From assembly GCA_020055645.1 (NCBI GenBank), contig CM034549.1, positions 21,287,930-21,351,929 on the forward strand: DNA of 64,000 bases, read 5' to 3'. The DNA is from Tomocerus qinae (lineage: Eukaryota; Arthropoda; Collembola; Entomobryomorpha; Tomoceridae). Shown here piece by piece: positions 1-13,737 of the stretch; the first letter of the stretch is position 1, and each line of letters starts with the position of its first letter. The notes beneath the pieces were generated by a model. That model saw nothing but the letters and a program-made list of their open reading frames with translations, searched no databases and was not told the origin of the DNA. The translations under genes were made by a program, and so were the position numbers.

Positions 1-3000
1 CCTTTGTTTTCACTGTCATATCAAATAATCATTTCTCCCCACATCACTTTACAGACAGATTGCTTCCTTTTGATTTCTATTCCAATATTTAAACAATACC
101 AATTCTCCAACACACACAACCAACACTGCACTTGCACCAAATCATTCAAATCTAATGTACTCAAACACTAGCACTCACTCACATGCACTTTTACCCTCTT
201 TCCTACACTTCAATCAAACAAAAATCAAGTCCACCTTGGCATTTACTTGTACACAGGTGCAGACATTTGATTATAATAATCCATGTCGATATATTGCAAT
301 TTAATTCCCGTGAATGTACTTATTATTGCTTAACACTTAATTAAACCTAACTTTCAGAAATAATTTTCTCACTCTGGAAAAGAGAACTTGGGAATTATAA
401 ATCCCTTCACATGACCATGCAATAATGCATAATAGTAGGTTAGTCAAGTTTAACTCCAAGATTTAACCTCAGAGGTGAAATGTAAACTGAAAACGTAAAG
501 AATTATCAGAAGCCATCAATCTGTGAACTCGTCCCCATTTGGTCTTAAAGATTGAGACAGTTGGACAATTTCCACTCCATAAATTAGCCGGCTGAACTGA
601 TTCAGTCAGTTTAAGGGCTCGACCCTTCTACTTTTACGATGCTAGATAAAAATCCAAGTGTGTCCATGGTTGTTGAAGGGGGTGAAATGAATTGTACCAC
701 GCCTGAGATTGTCACTATGAACTAAAACCAAACTAACTAACTCGAACTGGCACTTGCAATGTAACTGAACAACTCGACAACTCAACGAGTAGATTGTAGT
801 CAACTTGTCCAATTTTCAATATACTTGCATATGCAACGTAAATGTAAAATAGGTTAGTTGCTTCTCTTAACAATTTTCTAAGTAATATACTGAACTGGTA
901 CACATAGGGATATGTGTTTATGGTTGGCGTGGATGGATGTGCACTGGTCAGGTCTGATAGAAGAACTGAACTGACTGAACTCTCCTCTAGAGCCAAACCA
1001 GCCAGCGAGGGAGCACCTGTTTCAGGAATTTGTGTATACCCTTCCCTATGTATTAGGTATCTATACACGAGTGTATGTATGTACATAGGTAAGCTAAGGA
1101 GAAGTGTACACAATAATACATGACATTGTATACTCTTTAGTTAAAATGCACGGACTAGCTACAAAGTTTGAGTTAGCATGTGAGAGATACACATATTGAA
1201 TGCTGGTGAGTGAGTCTCATGGAGACTCTCATCAGGCATCAGATGGGAAAGAGAGAAAGAATGGGATCCTGGAGGAGGTCCGTCCACCAACCGCAACAGC
1301 TACTAGAATGTATATATGTATGTACATATGGTATGCATGTACCTTCTTGAATCTTTTCTTATTTCTTTCTTCTCTCAACCAGCTAATAGCGAGTTTACTT
1401 TACCTCTTTAAGTACACACACACATACATACCTACCAACCAAGTAGTAGTTACTTTTAAAAATCTTAGGACTATTTAGTCTTGTCTAACTCACACCACTA
1501 TAGAACTCGCCTTTAACTTACTCCAGCGTTCCTACATAACATTCGAATATATATTACACACAGTGGAGTAACGAACGAAAGAACGTAAACACACCTACCT
1601 TTGCCTAATACATTCTATCTCTATAACTTGGCCCTGCAAGTTTCATTTACTCGGTTTTCCTCAGTGTGTTTCTGTATCTGCATAGGTAAGAGTAGGGCTT
1701 TACTTAACTTTACTAATCGTAAGCTTACATGCAGTCGCAGTAGACTTGAGTTTCATTGCAATACACTGCTCAGCAAGTTTCTACCACTCTATGTATGTAC
1801 AAATACATATGGGTACTGTATAAAGTATAAAGTATGTGTACTAAGCAACAAAGTAGAAAAGCTCTCTACGTATCTCCCTCATGTAACTTTGTGCATTTTC
1901 TGCCTTTCCATCGCTTAAGATACCTATGAACGTTTTAAACCAATATTATTCTGTAGTAAAGAGTATTAGATTGAACCTTCTCTTCTGCTCTGCTCAGTGC
2001 GCCCTCGAGGAATGCGTGACGGTAAGCCTTTTTGTCCGGCAACAATAGATTTATCGTGACTCAGGGAAAATCTCTCACCAAACCAAAATACAATTCAGCC
2101 CCATCTTACATTAGGACAGACTTTACCATTGCACTCTTCCCTATTACATATTCTTACTCTTCTCTCCTACACTCTCTTATTCCAAAATGTAATCTATGTA
2201 CTAATGTAAATGTAAACTTTACATCTCAGTTCGTAGTTGATACTGAAATGCAACAGCACACAAACTGCATCGACAATCTAATGCAATTCAATTCAATGCA
2301 TTATTATTTTATTGTGATTTCATATTTATGTACGTCATATCATTCTTTTTCTCTCACTATGTAAAGCACGGCAGACAAAATACTTAGATTCGTGTGTTGT
2401 TGTGAGCTATGTCACATTCACACAATCAACTCATCTTCTATTTTATTTCCTTTTGAGACTCGACTGCACTAAACTCAATTCACTCTGCCACAGACTCCAG
2501 TTGAGTTCAGAACTCGAGACAATGAAAAGACTCACATGAATTCAATTCCATTGCATTTCAAACTCTCTGGTATGCTCTGCTTACTGTACATGTAATAATA
2601 TCACATGTACTGTTACAGGAGGAGGCTCTACATTTTTTATATACATACATACTTCTTATGTATTTTGTGCATACCAATATGGGAAACAAAATAATGCTGT
2701 AATATTATATTTGTATTTCACGCACTTTTGTGAAAAAATACCTCTGGTTCACTCACAGTAAAAAGAATAAAGCAACTGTCATGTCTAAAACTGTGTAGTC
2801 ATTTTCCAAGAGTTTCTCAGCTTATGTCATCTCATTTTTCTTTTCAAACCCTTTTCTCCAGTCTCAGCACCTCTCCTCAAACTAAGTCTTAGAAAACAAA
2901 CTTTTCTTAAGTGTATTTAACTTGCAACTAATTTAGGTTTTGTTAGTAGATAATGTGAGGAAGTTTACATCACATCTTAAGAAGCCTTTCTTGCAGATTA

Positions 3001-6000
3001 GGTGTAATATTCGAGCTCTTCAAACTAGAATAGTGTTATACTTGTAGTACTACACACTTATTACAGGCATAATTGATAAAAAAAGCTAGGAACATTTGCA
3101 TCTAATTGTTATGGATCAACTTTCATTCTTTAGTTCATGCACACTGTGGCTTTGGTTTGCCAGTAACATCAAATGAGTTGCTGACTGGATAATATGGTTA
3201 AGAGAGAGCTAAACATACACTGGATAGTAGTAGTAATACGGGAAGAAAGCCATGAAAAAGGACTGGAACGGAACAGATTGAATAGTATCCTAATATAAAT
3301 CCTTTAAAAGTTGTTTCGGCTCTTTCTATTATATTAGTATGCTGTTCAGTCCTGATCTGAGACTTGGCTCTGGCTTCCTATCCTTTTTATCTGCTCTCCA
3401 CGATGAATTATATATTGCTCGCCTTTCTAACCTAAAACAAAAATCTTACGCCATAACCAAGCATTATGTATCGAGAATAATGGCTCTGCCGCACACATAC
3501 AACAACAAAACGTACGCATCCACTAACTATCCATAAACTTTTTTCTTATAGACATATTTGGCTAGCTACCTATCCATAAATCCTAAATAGACCTTTTTGT
3601 CTGATGTAAGTTCAATTTTTAAAGTGCACATCTAACTCAGACTCAAACTACATATAGATACATTAAGTTCACTATAGTACGGCGAAGTAATATATAGACA
3701 AGAAAGGAGGCAAGCAAAGTTGAACATTAAAGACAAACCGAGTTAGATTGGAGATGAGCAAGTTTAAGGGCAACTTTACATAAAGACTCGGCAGACGAAA
3801 TCGAGTTTTTGTCATGAAAGCTTTCATCTCAGTTGGTTTGCTTTACTAGCGCCATTTCATATCCTTAGCATGAACTTTATGTTGGTTTCTGTTGAAAACT
3901 CATCCTTTAACTATATCAAATCCAACTGTGATCATGTAGTGCATACGTACGTATTTAATGTATCTCAAATACAAACAAAATCTAGATACTATACCAATAT
4001 CATCACTACAATGCAAATGCAATAGTGGCGGTAGCACTAGGTAGCTAATAACATTCACATTTTCCTCAGACTGAATATTATTCGGTTTACTCTTCGCACT
4101 GGATATCTTATACAAAGAGATAAGTTGAGCAAAGGAATAGACTTGAGTTGAGCATTGGTTTACATTCATTTGGTTACAAGGGAACCTAAGTGCCCTAATC
4201 TAATCTGTCTAGGATGGAAATTTAATTTTGGGTGTGCTACCAGAATAATTTCCACGTTGAATCCCTCCAAGGCATAATATTCATCCACAACATCCCCGTT
4301 TCGATTATTATACATCCAAGAAATACGACATCAAATAACCTACACAACTTTCATCCAGTCCAGTCCACTTCTAAACAACCTTTCCAATTTAATCCAGTGC
4401 ATCCAACAAATTCTCATTCAACCGCAAATAATATTACTACATATCTACCACTATATAAGTTGGAACATATAGGAGAACCGGGCAACAGCAGCACAATTCT
4501 CATCTCATGCAACTCCCAAACTCCTTCCTTTCTTCATCTCATTACATGCACCACCTTTCAACATTTCTCTCACACGAAACCTATACTATAGCGCTATACA
4601 CCAGTCCAATTGCTTTACATGCTCTATTAATGCCTTTACTACGTGAACAAATACATGATTAGCTTCTGCCTTATGCTAGTTATTTACAATTAGTGTACAA
4701 TCTACCCACCAACTCAATACGTTAAATAACAATCTACGCAAATTATCTTTTATTCAATTTAAGCTTCATTGCTATATCAAAAGTCCTACTTATTCTCTCC
4801 CCTTCCTAGTCCTTTTATTGCTTTCTTTCTTTTCCTATTATCAACAATTATTACAAGCTACTAATATTTACAATACTCACCAATAGATGTGTATTGTCCA
4901 AATTTTGATTTCAAAAGTTGTAAAACAAAGTAAAAGTATCTGCCACCATACGGATATGAATATTCATCGCGTGTTGTAATACAGAAAATGGAAATCAGGT
5001 TCCCGTTGCCTCAGGTCGAGTAAATAATAGGACTCATGCCGGAGGTGAGCAATACAGATCAATTAAACATAATAATAATCTCAAGACAGCATCCAAATTA
5101 CTTTTTCCATCCATCACCCTTCGACCAGAAGTCAGAGCATGCTCGAAAATGGTAAAAAGCAGACCCGACGCAACTGTAAGTAGATACACAACTATGTATT
5201 ATCTATTATTATTATGTACGAGTAGCTACACATAATAATAATGTAAAGATAATGCTATGTAAAGTTTACCCGGAAAATCCTTACGCATCAAAACCGAGAA
5301 ACCTTGCCGCATGAACCATTGCATCGTTTGATTTGATATTTCTTAGCAATTATCTTAGAAATCCTTCAAAGGAAGGAAGACAGAAGACAGGAGGATGAAA
5401 AAAACGTCTCTGGGTCGTTCAGGTGAAATAATGACTGACTAATGCAGAGGAAGGAGAAAATCATGAATGTTATTCCATCATCATCCATTTTCTGTCCTCG
5501 GCCATGTCCATCTAATAGAGGGCGAATACGGACAATAGGACAAGTGTACGTACAAGTGAGCATAGAATAAATAGGACTCTAGCCGACCAGAAAAGAGAGG
5601 AGACGAAAGACTAGACCGAAAATTACAGTGCGGGACAACAACACAGAAACAGAGGACCTTTTTACGAGAATTCTAAATTGCCTGGTGATTCTGAGTTTCC
5701 ATCTGGGTACCACATCCACATCCTTTTACTATATACTAAATGCATGCAATATAGGTAGAGGAAGATCACTCCCCTGCAATTTAACCGATTTCACATCCTC
5801 AGTTGTCTTGTGTTGGTTGTTGTGTGTCATCGTAACGTATTCCGAACCAACCCCTCCTCTCCGTATTTATAGTTGACTGTTTGTTATTTGTTTTCCTATA
5901 TACTTCTACAAATACTCAATAAGCATCTGAGAACATAAAAAACAACCACCTTACCTTACTTAACTTCAGCTCTGCCAATGCGCTCGTTTTCGTACAAAAT

Positions 6001-6488
6001 GTAACTAGTTTTTAGGCATGGGGATTTGTATACATACTACTTAGAGTCTGTATACCCAACACTCATTCTCATTAATGTCCTTTTCTTTCCTGTGCCTAGC
6101 TAGTTTAGGTTAATGTTAGTTTACTTACATAAAGCTCGTCTTACTGCTACTATGATACTATCTGTACCTACTTACTTAATACTTAACTTACATACAACTG
6201 AGCTGAAAAATCAATAACTATTGCAGGAAAGAAAACAAAGTCATTTTTTAAAACAGGATTTATATTTATGACCCGATTTTAGTCTAAGCATCACAAAACG
6301 CAGCAGTTAACTCTTCAGAAAAACAATGACTTTGGGAAATGCAAACAATAACGATTTCCATAATTGTTCTCACTTCGCTCTCCTTAGAAAACATGTTTAT
6401 TCCTTGTCGCCAGTCTACAAAAGAAAAACACATATTAGCCCCCATCGCCTACCTACATATGGATTTAGTGTTAGAACAGTGTTTGTGA
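1..6488. other. non-coding stretch, simple-sequence rich
   Basis: No frame here is longer than expected by chance; the longest is 126 codons on the minus strand at 733-1113. The DNA holds many short slippage words (TACA, CTAC, AAGT) and one clear microsatellite at 1413-1443. Between about 4230 and 4600 the plus strand is very poor in G, which by itself opens a 119-codon frame rich in Asn, Thr, Ser, Pro and His; I read that as composition and not as a gene. A weak exon-like pair lies near 5 kb: TTGCCTCAG before 5014, GTGAGC at 5044, and GTAAGT at 5176. A short TGA-ended frame follows at 5264-5114+200. None of this amounts to a gene model. Confidence 0.5.
1413..1443. repeat. compound microsatellite (AC)n-(ATAC)n-(CTAC/AACC)
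   Basis: Seen directly: an AC run passes into ATAC and then into CTACCAACC steps. It is a typical slippage tract with changing unit, matching the word families spread through the rest of the window. Confidence 0.8.
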
Positions 6489-7128
6489 CAGCTTTCGTAC
6501 TCACAAGCGTATCTCTTGCATCTGTACTATAGGGCCACGACGGTACTCCACACAAAGACACAAAAGATACAGACCCAAATCTCTAGAACAAGCAGACTCA
6601 TCATGCATCCTTCACATCACCACAGACCTACTACTATTCCTTCCGCCAATTATCATTTCTCTCAAGAAGAAGACAGCACAGCATACCTGTCTCAAGATCC
6701 ACAGCTCACAAGAGTCCCATAAAGACAAATGTTATTGTATTTGTATGCTCACAGGGAGCCTTCATAAGCTAAGGTAGATGTAAAGAGGGCCATTGAACAA
6801 CTGTTACCGATTTTTCATCCATCTATCTCAGGTCATGACAAGTCAACCCATCCCATAGTCTCTTTTGCCATAAGTACCAATACTCATTACATTTTCCTCA
6901 CAACTCACAGAATCTATCTTCCCTACAATACCATCCGTACATTATTACTACTCCTTAAGGAACACTTTTTATTCATTTTCGCCTATTTTTGTCTTTATTG
7001 CTACAGCATTGGTAACATTATTAGGAAATATCTATTCCTACACACAGCTGCAAACAAATTATTTCCTTGCTTCATCATCTCTGAAAATGTAACTCACGCA
7101 AACACATTTGTGCACAAATCTCTCTGAT
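6489..7128 (+). CDS. possible coding island, open if TAA is sense; no family recognised
   Basis: The frame runs from just after an in-frame TGA (6486-6488) to a TGA at 7126-7128, about 212 codons, interrupted by only two TAA codons (6720-6722 and near 6767). Its last part, about 118 codons, is open even in the standard code but has no Met near its start. A possible start is the ATG at 6603. The middle reads HFSQEEDSTAYLSQDPQL, which looks like ordinary protein. The second half is Leu, Ile, Phe and Tyr rich and could hold a membrane segment. The plus strand is G-poor here, which lowers the chance of TAG and TGA and weakens the case. I recognise no domain. It could equally be a compositional artefact. 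Confidence 0.18.
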
Positions 7129-9571
7129 CAGAAAACACATTTAGCCATAAAGTAAGTCAATAATAATAGAGTACAGATGTTTAGTATAAATAAAGCGTAG
7201 AATGTGGTTGCGTTCTACCAGAATACATAATTTAAAATAATAAATTATAATCCTTCTCTTTCCACCTACATAATACATAAAATAGAACACAATCGTTCAA
7301 GCGAAATATTGGACACATCCTACCACTCGCACTCTGTAGGTAACTACCAAAATGTAATAACCAATACGCAGTTACTATTTACTATAGTAATTCCATGTGT
7401 AACCTAATCGATTATTTCTAATTCTAAAGACGATCCCAATTTCAATCTGCCGTGCCACATGCAGGTTTTCCCCTCGTCAGTCAAATCCCAGTTAAGTCAC
7501 TTTAATTTTGATTCAAATGAATTGTGATGACCTGAAGAGATGATCCCATACAGACATCTTAACCCATGTATAGCCACATCTTCAGTTCAGATAACTTCAA
7601 TAAAAGAATTGAAGAAAAGAAAGGCTGTCGCTCTGACTTTTATAACGGGACATGTGAACTTGCACAAACACAATGTACAAATATGTAGTCTGAGACATTC
7701 ACGTAATGGAATGGCTACAATAAACTACAGCTCACTACTGCACATTGTATAGTCACCATTTTACCTCACTAATGTTAATACATGATTTCGACATAACCAA
7801 AGTTAGAATATTAGTTTTACTCAACGTACACACATTATCATGTACATTCATGTGGTTCTAAACAAATAATGCATGTCATTTAAAGGTAATTCGCCTTTTC
7901 AGCTGGAAGGCAAGCTATTGTAACTCATTTTATACAGTTACAAATACATATAGACAAAACGTAAACATAAATCTATAGTGGGCATATACAATCCACCTCA
8001 ATGGGAAACTAATGTTCCAATACAATATAGCAAGATCCTAATGTGGATTTTCATTTTATTTAGTATATAAGAAGAGTTATGGTATACGAATTTTGCGTAT
8101 AGACAAGTAAGGTATTGCAAAAAGGTGAAATGCCGATAGAGACAAAGATGTAGTAGTAGTGCGGATAGTCGAGAAAAATTTGAAACGTCATTATTACATT
8201 TCTCTATGTTCAAAGGCACGATGTCTGTAATTCTATCTATGTGTCTATCTATGCTTAGAGAAAAAGTACGAGATCGAAGGAAGTTTATCCTCCATATCTC
8301 TATCATCTTTCCGAGATGTAGTGCTTAACTCAGCGAGCACATCGCCGTTCAAAACGTAAGGCAATTGACTTTTTGCCATGTTGAGTAGAGAGGTATATTA
8401 TTCACTCTCGGCGGCCTAGGAATATATTAAACAATATTAAGTGCTATAGGAGGCAGGTGATCATATCGTATGTATTTAGTAAAATGATAAAATAGCATGT
8501 GTACATTTGCGTTAAGGAAACGGGCCGCTCTGCTCTGTAGCAGGAGAAGTACCGAAATGAGTGAGCAATCATGCACAAGGAAAACATCCCTAAGTCAGCA
8601 AAGTAACAACTCTAATGGCTTGGGCGGAGTTTCCTCCTTCACCTTTACGCTCGAAATTTTTCATCTCTTGTCATATTCTAATTCATTACTATATCTGCAG
8701 ATGCATTCATAGACTCAAGTCAGAAAGACAGAGAAAATGATTACATTATTACCACTGACTAAATCAGTCCCACCCGCAAGAAATGGCCAAACTACACTCG
8801 CCATGGCTTTCAGGTGTACTATTCACCAAGTTCAGTCCTAGTCAAGTCTCAAATGGCCATACCGCAACGCAAATCCCATTCGTCATTGACTCTGTCTACT
8901 ATAATAAATTATGTACGAGTCTATGCACAATCCCATTTAGGATTACGGATAAAATCTGCCAGCCAAAAATTAGATAATTATTTCTCCTTTTCTAATATTC
9001 ATTCTGATTACTACTAGCTTTTGCATAAATTAATAAATCTCTAAACGAATACTCAATGACAGTACGTAGGTAGACAAAGACATAATGGTAGCAGCTAACT
9101 ATCCAAATTGAGGTAATAATGTTTTTTATCCTAGGCTATGTTACGTGTGCAGAAATAATATGTTCTCGCTCTAAGGCTGTAATTACCTTCAACAAACTGT
9201 TTTCTGCTACAAACTCGATATATAAACTTTTTAATTCCGTACAATGCGTACTTCGTGGCGAATAAATGATAAAACTGCATTTATAGCTCGACTACTTCAT
9301 TTTATAGCAACTCTAGCCAAATTACATACTTTGGCTTCATCATTGTTATTACTCTGCAGAGTAAAAGTACCCATGTTGTTTATATTATTAGTTTTTCTCC
9401 TCTGTTCTACGTATTAGTATTAGCTTACATGAAATCGCTACAGGCTTTCTTGGAGCAGTAGGACAACCGTGACAAATGCATTCAAAATAGTCAGATTAAA
9501 TGAAGGATAGTTTAATAGGGACTACTACATTATAGCAACTATTAAAAAAAGTAGATTACACATAGACAAGG

Positions 9572-9597
9572 TCTGTGTCGACGAGACAAGACACAGA
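9572..9597. repeat. inverted repeat, 8-bp stem
   Basis: TCTGTGTC at 9572-9579 is matched by its reverse complement GACACAGA at 9590-9597, leaving a 10-base loop. Function unknown. It sits 33 bases before a perfect palindrome. Confidence 0.7.
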
Positions 9598-9629
9598 TAG
9601 CTGTGCTAACGTTTCTAGTGCAACACACT

Positions 9630-9647
9630 AACTACCTATAGGTAGTT
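9630..9647. repeat. perfect 18-bp palindrome
   Basis: AACTACCTATAGGTAGTT reads the same on both strands. It contains the CTAC word that is common in the window, so it may have arisen by slippage and inversion; a protein-binding site is also possible. Confidence 0.8.
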
Positions 9648-10104
9648 TTGTTACAATAAAATATAATCGACTGTGTTAATGTCTGTCCTGGCTGTCTGCC
9701 TATCTAATCTAAGTGAAGCCAGACAAGGAGAATGCCAACTAAGTTAACTAAGCTAAGAAAGGCAAGGGATGGAGATTGAGCCGAGTGAAAATGAGTCCGT
9801 CTGTCCAGGAGAACAACGAGAATAAAAAATGAAAACCAGAAGCCGAGGGCTAAGTGCATTGTTTTAAACCGTCGACCTTGAAACCTTTTAATCAAACTGA
9901 CGACTATCAGCCTTATTCACTTTTCTTTCACAAAAGTTCACTTCAATTTAGTCAGCTTCCAGCCTTTGCTTCCCTTCCGAGACTCCCGGCATAGATTGAC
10001 ATGGCCAAACAACTCTTTTCACTAACGATTTACAATTTTATACGAATATCCACTACACAGTGTCAGTCACATTATATCTAGTAGACTTGGAAAGGTGTCA
10101 ATAG

Positions 10105-10449
10105 TCATTTGCATATTACTGAAGCAGCCCTCAAGTCACTAACTCTTAGTCTATGAAACCATTATGTTACATTTGGAGACATTAGCGTTGAGAAATTCTC
10201 TCTTTTAGCTTTCATGTCAGTGTCAGTATGAAAAATTGGTTCGCCTCTTTGCATATGTATGACATGGGTTGGAGACTCGGATTTTTCATTGCCTAGCCTA
10301 GTACGATTAGATCGAAACAAAACTTTTAACCTTCGCATTGAGTAGTGAGCCAAAGCCAAGTGCAACTTTGCAATTGCCTTTTCCTTTTCCCCATTCAATC
10401 CTCTTGCCACGCTATGTGATGCAGTTATGTATACTTGATTATTTTACAT
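10105..10449 (-). CDS. possible coding island, ATG to TGA if TAA is sense; no family recognised
   Basis: On the minus strand a frame starts at ATG 10449-10447 and ends at TGA 10107-10105, 114 residues if the two TAA codons (10446-10444 and 10164-10162) are read as amino acids. Between those TAA codons 93 codons are open in the standard code. The protein is mixed and charged, with stretches such as GNEKSESPTHVIHMQRGEP, and uses CGN arginine codons. I see no known motif, signal peptide or membrane span. Length alone is within chance for a code with TGA as only stop, so the call rests on amino-acid texture only. Confidence 0.18.
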
Positions 10450-13400
10450 CCGTATTGAATATTTTAACGAGTAAGCAGTTGTGTTTGCATGTGAAATAAA
10501 CCAAAAATATTTTATGGAAATTGAACTTTTGCACCCGTAACTTGTTCGCTACAATGCATAGTAGGAACTAAACGAACACGAGAGAGAATCCAATAATTGC
10601 ACAATCAATCTCCTTGCCCTTATAAATTGTAAAGTTGCATAACAAATCTTTGTTTTACAAAATGCTACGCACATTTACATCCAATGTTTTATGTTCCGTG
10701 CAGATATCAGTAACAACTACTACTAGAACGCTATATTGCTACCTTTTCCCATTGCATATAAAAAATGTGAGCGTGAAGGAGAACCTCATCCCATCTCATC
10801 TTGGAAACCGATTCCATTCCAAGACAAGACAACTCAACCATCTCAAATATCTGTAAGAAACCATCGAGCCTGTCTCTGCCGTTTTGTTTTGCCTTTCGAA
10901 GAAAAGGAAAATCTCAAGGAAATGGTTCTGTAGCATTATGATGGGTTGGATGGAGGAACAATAGAAATAGTTGGTGATGATGCATGACTCCCTTGAAATA
11001 ACGAGAAAGTGGCTCCAACTCAACCAGACCAGGAGTAACCAGACCAAGATACAGAATAATATATCTCTGTAAAGTAGTAGTGCACATACACACTCCTCAC
11101 ACACGTATTATACTTTGTGACATATTATGTTATATATCAACGAGCATCTCATCCTCATCCATTCCTCTCTTCAAGCAATAAGTAAGCTAAACATAAGATA
11201 GAATGCGGACGAAGGAGGGAAGTCAAGTCGACTTAGTTAGATCACTTCAGACAAAGCCATACACACTGTACACAGATATCACATTGAATTGCCCAACCTC
11301 AACAACTACCAAACCATATCCTAGACTCAAGAGTCACTCTCTCAACTTTTTTTTCCAAATTGCCTATCGATTTAAGAGAAAAGATTCAGAATGGAAGCAC
11401 AAGACTCCGGAAATTTTCCACGCTATTTTTTCCACTATTTTCTTCCTTGTAGGTTTCTTTTTTACCACTAAATTCCCTCAGTCATCGAGTTATACAATGC
11501 AACAAGAGACACGGCAGTCGGCTCTACAAATTTTTTCCTAACCTATACGTGCATTTACACTACATTTAATTTTTACATGTACAACAAGATTAAATTTAGG
11601 CTAAGAGTAACAATCCTTGTGTGTATACTGCACATATTCTAATATTATATGCCCGAAAGTTTCATTTTTTACCATTCCGCTCAAAACCGAAACTCATTGT
11701 CATGCACTCGGTCTATTCTATATGCTGTTGAGCTCGACTCGACAGCCAGGCACGTCTCTCTAACTCTTTCATCACATGTACAAATTATGGTGAAAACGTG
11801 CAAACCTAGCCGATCTTTTTCCTTCCAATAGAATGTGACACCATAACATTGTAAACTTAATACAACACGCAATTACCTTCTGACTCGACGAAAGGTGTTC
11901 ATACACTCAGGGAAAATGTGAACAGCTGAAAAATCTCATGTCATGCACCTTTATGTAAAATACAAATGTTATAATATGAACATTAGTTTACTGATTGTCT
12001 GTTAATTATATTTAGTTTATGTATTACGAAATGTAGAAGCAGACTGTTGATGTTAATTCACCTTCAACTATACATGGGTGATATATCAAAGGATGAAATT
12101 TTTACATCCCTTGCAGAAAGAAATTACCAAATAAGTTACATATATACTTAGTATAGGTTATAAACTTACTGTTATTCTTATAGTACTTATATAGTGCAGC
12201 AGCAGCACAAGAATAATATTATGTCTCACAAAGGAATGTCTGGATAAAAAATTAAATCATGTTCAAATGTCATATTTTCCCATCCACGCCGTGAGGCAAT
12301 TAGTATCCTTACAACATTACATCATCTCACACAAAAAAGAGAATTTGAGTCTAATTCAACTTTCTTGAGCTAATAGTATGGAAGAAGAAATTTCTGCGTC
12401 TTTGCAAGTTTGTCATGATATAGCAATAGTAGTAAAGCCTATGTTCCATTAGCAAGAGATTGGGCAGTGAGGAAAGGAAGTTGAGTGTACGTATCTTAGC
12501 CTCCTTTCGTATGCATGATTTTCTCTTTTACGTCTTTCTCAATTTTCCTTGTAGAGAATAGTTGGAGGACTCCACTCTGTGCCAACAAAAACCAACCAAT
12601 GAACTTACCATCATCCTTAATGAGTCGTTGACTAATTAAAGATTTTCGGGTCTCTGAGGATATTTATAGTAAAGGCACGACACGGCAAGGCACGGCACGG
12701 GTGTGGAGGGAAGGCAGAGCAAAGTCATATTACACAGAAACGCCATTTCATCGTAAAATATAAGTCCAGATATAGAATGTGGCTACATGGGAATGTCCCA
12801 TTCCTTCATATTAGACATTAGGAGGAGGAAGGAGTCTTTAGCTAGACTCACTTTGGAAATAGAACAGATAGCCGAGCACACCCTGATCAATAATGCAACC
12901 CGCCATCCACACATTTACTTATTCATTTCCTAGGAAATTAAACTCGTCTCGAGTGTAAAGAAGGAGTACGGAGTCGACTGCTGTGATGTGTACATAGAAG
13001 AGACCCTTTAAATTACGATGCTTCCAGTTCAACTCAAGTACCGTCGGAACTTTGCTATAAACAGAGCAAAGAAGTTTCACGGCATTTGTCTTTGAAGCCA
13101 AGCTTTTCCTTTTCGTCCTCACCAAATGTGCTTGTGCGTGGCTCTTTGGCAGTTCACTCACATCCCAACTCCCAACTTCCAAGGTATTTCGTCATTTCTT
13201 AAAAACTGGAAACTTTGCCAGTAATTCTTGATTACAATTGCAAAGCTTCATTATGTTCAGAATTAGGTAGCCTAACCAATTTGTCTAATCTACACCCACC
13301 AATAGTTCCCCCAGGCAAGACAACATAACCTATATCACTTATTGTTAGTTAGTTTCTAAAGAATTGGAAAAAATACATTATAACCATTATATTTACATAC

Positions 13401-13737
13401 ATACCAGCATGCATGAACACACATATCCATGTAAATGTGGTAAAGTACCTATGTAATGTTGTGCATCTACATAATAAAAACTAATATTCTTTCGTTATCA
13501 TACTACACATTATGATGTAATATGGCCAAGTTCATACATGGTAACTTTCATGTAATCAAGAATGTGCAAATATGACCAAAAAAGTCAATTACACGGCTAC
13601 ATTACATACAATGAATGTATGTGGAAGCTTGATAAACGTATAATATCATGTAAATTGGCCAACAAATCGCTATAACAAAAACTTCTGCTGTGCTTTAGTA
13701 CACACAAGGTTTTAAACCAGGCAATAAAGCAATAAAA
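10450..13737. other. non-coding stretch
   Basis: The longest frames are about 100 codons (minus 10796-11104; plus 11203-11541), within chance. A minus frame at 12919-13182 (87 codons, TTG start) has mixed amino-acid content but no recognised motif. A GC-rich tandem patch lies at 12674-12701. I see nothing else. Confidence 0.5.
12674..12701. repeat. degenerate GGCAC/CACGG tandem patch
   Basis: About five imperfect copies of a GGCACG-type unit stand out as GC-rich within AT-rich DNA. This fits local slippage. Confidence 0.75.

Larger units (their letters stand above)
7129..10104. other. non-coding stretch with a hairpin pair near 9.6 kb
   Basis: No frame exceeds chance length; the longest is 102 codons on the minus strand at 7998-8306. 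The stretch has the same AT-rich, slippage-word texture as its surroundings. The one distinct structure is the pair of inverted repeats at 9572-9647, listed separately. Confidence 0.5.

Noticed and set aside
733..1123. 126-codon minus frame and overlapping 69-codon plus frame
   Set aside because: Length is what chance predicts for 64 kb at this composition, both strands are open over the same locally GC-richer DNA, and no motif is visible.
4232..4591. 119-codon plus frame
   Set aside because: The residues (Asn, Thr, His, Pro, Ser) simply mirror G-poor, C/A-rich DNA; no domain or codon signal.
5014..5314. Possible chain of tiny exons (AG before 5014, GTGAGC at 5044, GTAAGT at 5176, TGA-ended frame 5264-5314)
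   Set aside because: GTAAGT/GTGAGT hexamers are expected dozens of times by chance in both strands of 64 kb, and the pieces are too short to carry protein evidence.
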